Below, one piece after another: positions 59,193-64,000 of a stretch of DNA of 64,000 nucleotides. The stretch lies in NCBI GenBank assembly GCA_030549775.1, contig CM060175.1, positions 41,397,915 to 41,461,914 on the forward strand, read 5' to 3'. The position numbers were made by a program, and so were the translations under genes. Each line of letters opens with the position of its first letter. Within the stretch, counting starts at the first letter, position 1. Source of the DNA: Tamarix chinensis (taxonomy: Eukaryota > Streptophyta > Magnoliopsida > Caryophyllales > Tamaricaceae). The notes below the pieces were generated by a model that was given only the letters and a program-made list of their open reading frames with translations, did not search any database and had not been told where the DNA came from.

Positions 59193-62100
59193 TTGTGACA
59201 CTTCATTTTGTACTAACCTAGAATCTTAGCACTTCTTAATAATGTGTTGATGTATATATTTATAAACTAATTTGTGCATCTTGAGTATACCTTTTTATAT
59301 CTTTCTTTGATCAAGATATTACTCTTGTGCTAACAACTCTCATTATTTGGTGCAATACACTTGTCAATCTATCTGTAGAACACTATGGATGATTTTTCAA
59401 CCTATTAGTTTTTGCTATCATAAATTGATAGATGTGATACATAAGAAGAATTGGATAATTTTTCTTCATCACATCTATTAAACATATCACTTGATTACCT
59501 AAGTTAGATAGCTCATGACTCTTTAGCTTACCTTTCTTACCTTAATTTTTAATTTATACATCTAGCAACATGTGATAGAATTGGCTTAAGTAATTACATC
59601 AAGTCATTTCTACCTTATCCATAGTATATATACCCATTTCAAGTTAAAATGAAAAAAAAATCATTAACTCTTAATTCTACTAGGACAATTTTAATTGGGT
59701 AAATGAGATATGAACTTCCTTCAATAGTTTGTTAGAATAATAAATGGTATTAGACATTGTATGGCATATTAAACTTATTCATCTATTATATTATACCATA
59801 CTATTACATGGCCAACTCATGATGAATGATTTAATCTTTCAACACATATCATGGATTTTTTATTTAAAAAAAATTGTTCCAACACACTATGGTCGAAACA
59901 AAAGAAAAAGTTCTTCGTTGCTTTTGATTATAGGTTACAAGATGAATGTAATCTTCCAATCTCAATAAATACACTCATGATATTCCACCATAACAATTTG
60001 GTTATCCATTCTAAAGACTCTATATGGAGAATTTTATCATGCTTATTTTGGTCATCCATATATGGCAAACTCTAACTAAATAACTTGGCATGCATTAAAC
60101 TATCATATCTTTTTAGGGCTTTCTCCCTAATAATTATACTAACATGTCATATATTTCAAGGAAAATTTGGAACCTCTTTTATTTGAATCGATATATGATT
60201 ATGCCTTTTTAATGGGTATACATGCCTATGTGCATGATATAATATTTCAATATTTTTAACTTAAATGAAAAGAAAACCATTTTTTATATTTAATTGATCA
60301 TGTCTTAAATATGTATGATTTTAGAATTATCATGATATTCCATGCTTCCATGTTCATATCCTTGAATAAGACATGGTATGATTTATGCTCAATATTGTCA
60401 TAATTCTTTCATATCCTTTGTTCAATATTTTCATAAATCTTTTTGAAAGTTGACCTTAGCTATCAACCTCCATATTTTTCTTAAAAAAATTAAAACCTAT
60501 CAAGCTCTTTGTAAGGAAAAAAATATTTTGTTTTTATTTTGCAAAAATATTCTTTCTCCTTATCCTTTTGATTATCCTTCTTAATTATACATTAAAAAGA
60601 AATTCATGAATGAATTTGTGATTAATGTTCATAATTTAATTTCCTTTGAAATGTGAATGCTAATTCTTACTTGTAATAATGTGATATTGCATTTCACTCA
60701 TAGATATTGCATGAAATGGGAATCACTTAAAGACATATTTCCTTTACTAGCTTTGCATCCAATATCTCCTTTTGATGACTAAATGATCCTAGCTAATACA
60801 CATGGATGCCATTTTATGTTTTGACATCTATATAATTTTTAAGCTCACCAATTAACTATATTTTGTTAATTTGGTTCTTGTGTGGATGTTTCATCTTACT
60901 TCTCTTCCCTTTTACTTTTTGTCCATTCATTACTATAAAAGGGAAACAATTAATATAATACTGATAAAATAGGGAGTTGAGACACTTCTTTGCTTGAGAT
61001 AATTGGTGCAAGTATAAGATATGAGCTAAATATGCTTGTTTTGGTCTTGATTTTGCATAGCCATATGCAATAATCAATTACTCATCCATTGATTGGGCAT
61101 ATACTTGAAAATATGATATTTTTTTCACATCATTTTTTGTGCTCAAGTCTATACAACTCCCTAATTACACATAATTATATAAGCTATGCCTTGTTCTTTC
61201 CTCATGTTATTAACTCTTGAATGATGTTATTCCCATATATGATCATATCTTAAGGTTTCACTCTTGAGATCATTATAATGTCACCTTTTACCTACACACT
61301 TCTGTACCCAACTTAGCCGCACACACACAATTTTATATTTACTATCTTGATCTCCAATTCTTCATAATCTTAACAAGTTACTCATTGAATTGATAGTTCA
61401 CCCCCTCTATTATTTTATTTATGTTTTTAATCCACCATATAAAGGGAAAGCATAAGATAATGTTAGTGCACTCCCATGTTAATCATTGGACATTTTGAGG
61501 GACACTATCATATATTCACATAATCCTTGCTAGATTCACCTTCTTATTAATTGGTTTAGCTAGATTTATAGACCTATGAAATTTATTGTCATAACATTTA
61601 TGTTGCTTGAGTATTTTTATGATTTGTTGAATACTATGTGCTTTATAGTGATAAATATTGCAATTATAAATTCTCACAAGCATTAGTGTTATCATATCTG
61701 AGTTATTTACATGAATCTTAACACTTATATATCTTCTTCCATTGCTTATGCTATTTGAGATATTGATATCTTGAGTGATCATATTGTTATCTTAATCTTA
61801 TGACTAAAATATGCATAATTTATGGGGGAGCATGCATGTTTTACTTAATCAATTATGTTATTACCCTAGGCATAGCCTAAGGGGGAGATATGGCATATTT
61901 TTTTACCTATGCTATTCAATGATAATATTGAGTATAATTGATCTCAGTGTGCTTTAATTGAGAATGTGTATATCTTTTGCTTTCAAATCTTATTTGCTAA
62001 AGCCATTTACTTTTATTGATGATGAAAGGTAGATAAAGGGTGAAAAGATGATATATGTTGACTTATTTGATCATTATATTACTATTCTTATCATTCTTTT

Positions 62101-62222
62101 ATGCTTTTATTTTAAAATGACAAATATATAATTCATATGATTCTAGAAAATGTAATACTTTTCACTTTTACATCCTTATACATCATCCCTCATGGTATTG
62201 GAATATTTTTTATTGTTATAAT
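59193..62222 (+). other. Interior of pol-less element, non-coding
   Basis: Three kilobases of AT-rich sequence. I looked for RT, RNase H and integrase motifs on the plus strand and saw none. Short frames lack domains. Confidence 0.45.
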
Positions 62223-62236
62223 AAAAAAGGGGGAGA
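62223..62236 (+). other. Polypurine tract
   Basis: AAAAAAGGGGGAGA, one base before the 3' LTR (TGTTGACC); the site of plus-strand priming. Confidence 0.8.
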
Positions 62237-62237
62237 T

Positions 62238-63654
62238 TGTTGACCTTATTAGTTAATTAATTTCTTAAACTTTGTTTTAATGAAATCAAATTTGCCTAAT
62301 TACTTAACTTTTTTATCTAAGTGTGTAAGTACTATATCTTTCAAATCGATATTATCACACTCACTCAAAATATCTATCAAAGTGTAGAGGTTATAAGAAA
62401 AATGAAGTTTCTAAATATCTATCTAAATATATATGGAAAGGCTTTGAAGACTTTGAATATTTATGGTGGAAAATCTTTTTATCTTATTATTCGATGTACA
62501 TGTGTTTTACATATTTAACACTTAGGATACATAATGATTTTTGTTTTCTCTTCTAAACAGTTTAAAAATGATTTTAAATTACCTTACACTTGTTTAAGAT
62601 AAAAAAAATCTTTCAACAAAGGATTTCAAATATACCAAACCTTGATTGAAATAATAAATGATGTGTTTGATTTTTGATAAAAAAAATTTGAAATAATTTC
62701 TACCTAATCTCTAATTTTTTGACCACAAACTCAATCACATTTTAAATATCTTGAAATATTTTACAAATGGCCTAACTCTTGAAAGGTCACCATTAAGATA
62801 TGATGGATTAGCGAACAAGGGCCAACAACATCTCGTCAAAAAGGCTACAATGATAGTATAAATTGAATAAAGGGTATAGCAAGCAAACTAGAGGACAACT
62901 AAATGATTGGTGATCGATGGGAGAACCTTAGGTATTCGACTAGAGAGAGCCTTTCTGTAAAAATTTATCCATTGCGATTCGACCACTGGAGCCTTTTTAG
63001 ACATAAAAACTAGATTTGATTCTTAATAAATTTCTTGGCTAATAAATAAGAGTTGTTGTGCTTGAATGATATTTCAAGGAATCTCCCTGCACTTTGCTAG
63101 GAGAATTACTTTCAAAATTTATTCGAATAAAATGGATTTTTGATTTCATACACTTTCAAATCAAAATCAAATATCTCTAGTACTCAACTATTTTGATATT
63201 TAGCTAAGTGTTCATACACTTGTAATTCTTATTTCTATAGCTAAATTATAATCTTCACTAGTAGTTATTTAAAATCATCATCTCAAACACAAGTGAAGAG
63301 TGTTATGTAGTCTATCATTCATTAGAGAGTTTATTGAAATTGTACTGTCATAAATCTAGAGAGAATAATATGGTAAAATGAAAATCATCTCCTAAAGGTT
63401 CACTGAGATAATACACTTATAAAACAAGAGATGAGTGATCATCAAGCACCCTCTATAAATAAAGAGATATTCAAATCTAAAATGAAAAACTTTTTGTAGT
63501 TAATGTAGAGAAAATTTCTAAAGTTTCATAAACTATAATAAATCAAGTTTTAATTATTTTCCTAATTAACTACTTAATGTTATAAATTTTTAATTTGTTA
63601 TTATTATTGTATATACTCTATTCACCCCCTCTAGAGTATCCATACAATGTTTCA
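62238..63654 (+). repeat. 3' LTR of the pol-less element
   Basis: Begins TGTTGACCTT and ends TGTTTCA; about 1.42 kb, matching the left LTR in word order. The right end aligns base for base in length with the left LTR end over the last 24 bp. Confidence 0.78.
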
Positions 63655-63789
63655 TTAGTTACCCACTATGTGTCAATAGGAATATATAACTAACATACTT
63701 TTTTGAGTTATACAATCCTATTATCAATTATCATTCCTGCTATATCTTATCAACTGATTTAAATAAAGAACAATGTTTTAGATTCAATT

Positions 63790-64000
63790 TGTAATACCCT
63801 AGATTTAGAAAATCTAATTATAAACATGTAATTATATGTGTTAGTCATAATAAGTATTATAGAGTCATCTGTATTAAATATATTATTCATATATACATTA
63901 TTATTATGACATATTAGATAAAACATTTAATTAGGTAAAAATTTGTTGGAGAGTGGGCTATTAAATTTAAATTTTAAGTTAGACTTCAACCAATATTCGT
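63790..64000. mobile_element. Probable start of a further LTR, cut by window edge
   Basis: TGTAATACCCTAGATTTAG looks like the first bases of a plant LTR of the TGTAACACCC/TGTAATACCC sort. It lacks the GL stem-loop at about 100 bp, so it is another family or a decayed copy. Confidence 0.35.

Larger units (their letters stand above)
53564..63654 (+). mobile_element. Old LTR retrotransposon lacking pol (copia-like primer site)
   Basis: Two similar direct repeats (53564-55064 and 62238-63654) frame a 7.2-kb interior. After the left one comes a degenerate initiator-Met-type primer site; before the right one lies the polypurine tract AAAAAAGGGGGAGA, so these are 5' and 3' LTRs. Flanking pentamers TCAAT and TTAGT differ by two transitions. 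The interior has a gag-like remnant (55240-55680) and a broken ORF at 57695-59192, but no protease, integrase, RT or RNase H motifs could be seen, so it was probably non-autonomous or has lost pol. It is old, with many LTR differences. Confidence 0.7.

Overview
This is a plant nuclear window made almost entirely of transposable-element sequence, with no intact host gene. The evidence for a plant is: tRNA-Asp primer-binding and Athila-type gag/pro/RT/RNase H/integrase remnants, L1-type LINEs with a C-terminal zf-RVT zinc finger, TG...CA LTRs with 5-bp target duplications, telo-box (AAACCCTAA) and GGCCCA boxes, and many C-to-T/G-to-A stop codons of the kind methylated plant repeats accumulate. 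It looks like an angiosperm; the species cannot be told from this window.

Layout. 1-1823: AT-rich, no gene. 1829-12228: two giant solo-LTR-like modules (here GL1, GL2), each with its own perfect 5-bp target duplication, only 22 bp of original host sequence apart. 12355-13275: a ~308-bp sequence in three tandem copies. 13505-16757: an old, decayed copy (GL3). 17560-18405: 3' end of a LINE. 21333-25542: another perfect copy (GL4, opposite orientation). 26715-32786: a 6.1-kb, probably full-length LINE with an 18-bp perfect target duplication but with stops and one frameshift. 33278-33637: hAT-like MITE with 8-bp duplication, followed by minus-strand RNase H remnants. 36.8-50.4 kb: a broken Athila-like Ty3 element whose pol is interrupted by GL5 (42551-46730, duplication ACTTA) and whose env-like region is interrupted by a truncated GL6. 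52.6-53.2 kb: a small MITE-like segment and a minus-strand LINE fragment. 53564-63654: an old LTR element with copia-like primer site and 1.4-1.5-kb LTRs that lacks a recognisable pol but keeps a gag remnant and a broken ORF with an acidic tail. 63790 onward: the start of another LTR, cut by the window edge.

The most interesting content is the GL family. Copies with intact ends share TGAAATNCCCC...TTACA termini, a TATA box about 0.9-1.4 kb from the first terminus behind GGCCCA boxes, a conserved block ending in a GTAAGG donor-like site, a variable tandem-repeat zone, a 3+3 array of a short CCGG-rich motif, a 17-bp palindrome, a TGCAG acceptor-like site, and a stem-loop of exactly 46 bp located 94-100 bp from the second terminus in four copies. 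No internal (gag/pol) region is attached to any copy. I give GL copies the strand of their TATA box; because both ends fit TG...CA, the opposite orientation cannot be excluded. All statements come from reading the sequence by eye; no alignment or database search was run.
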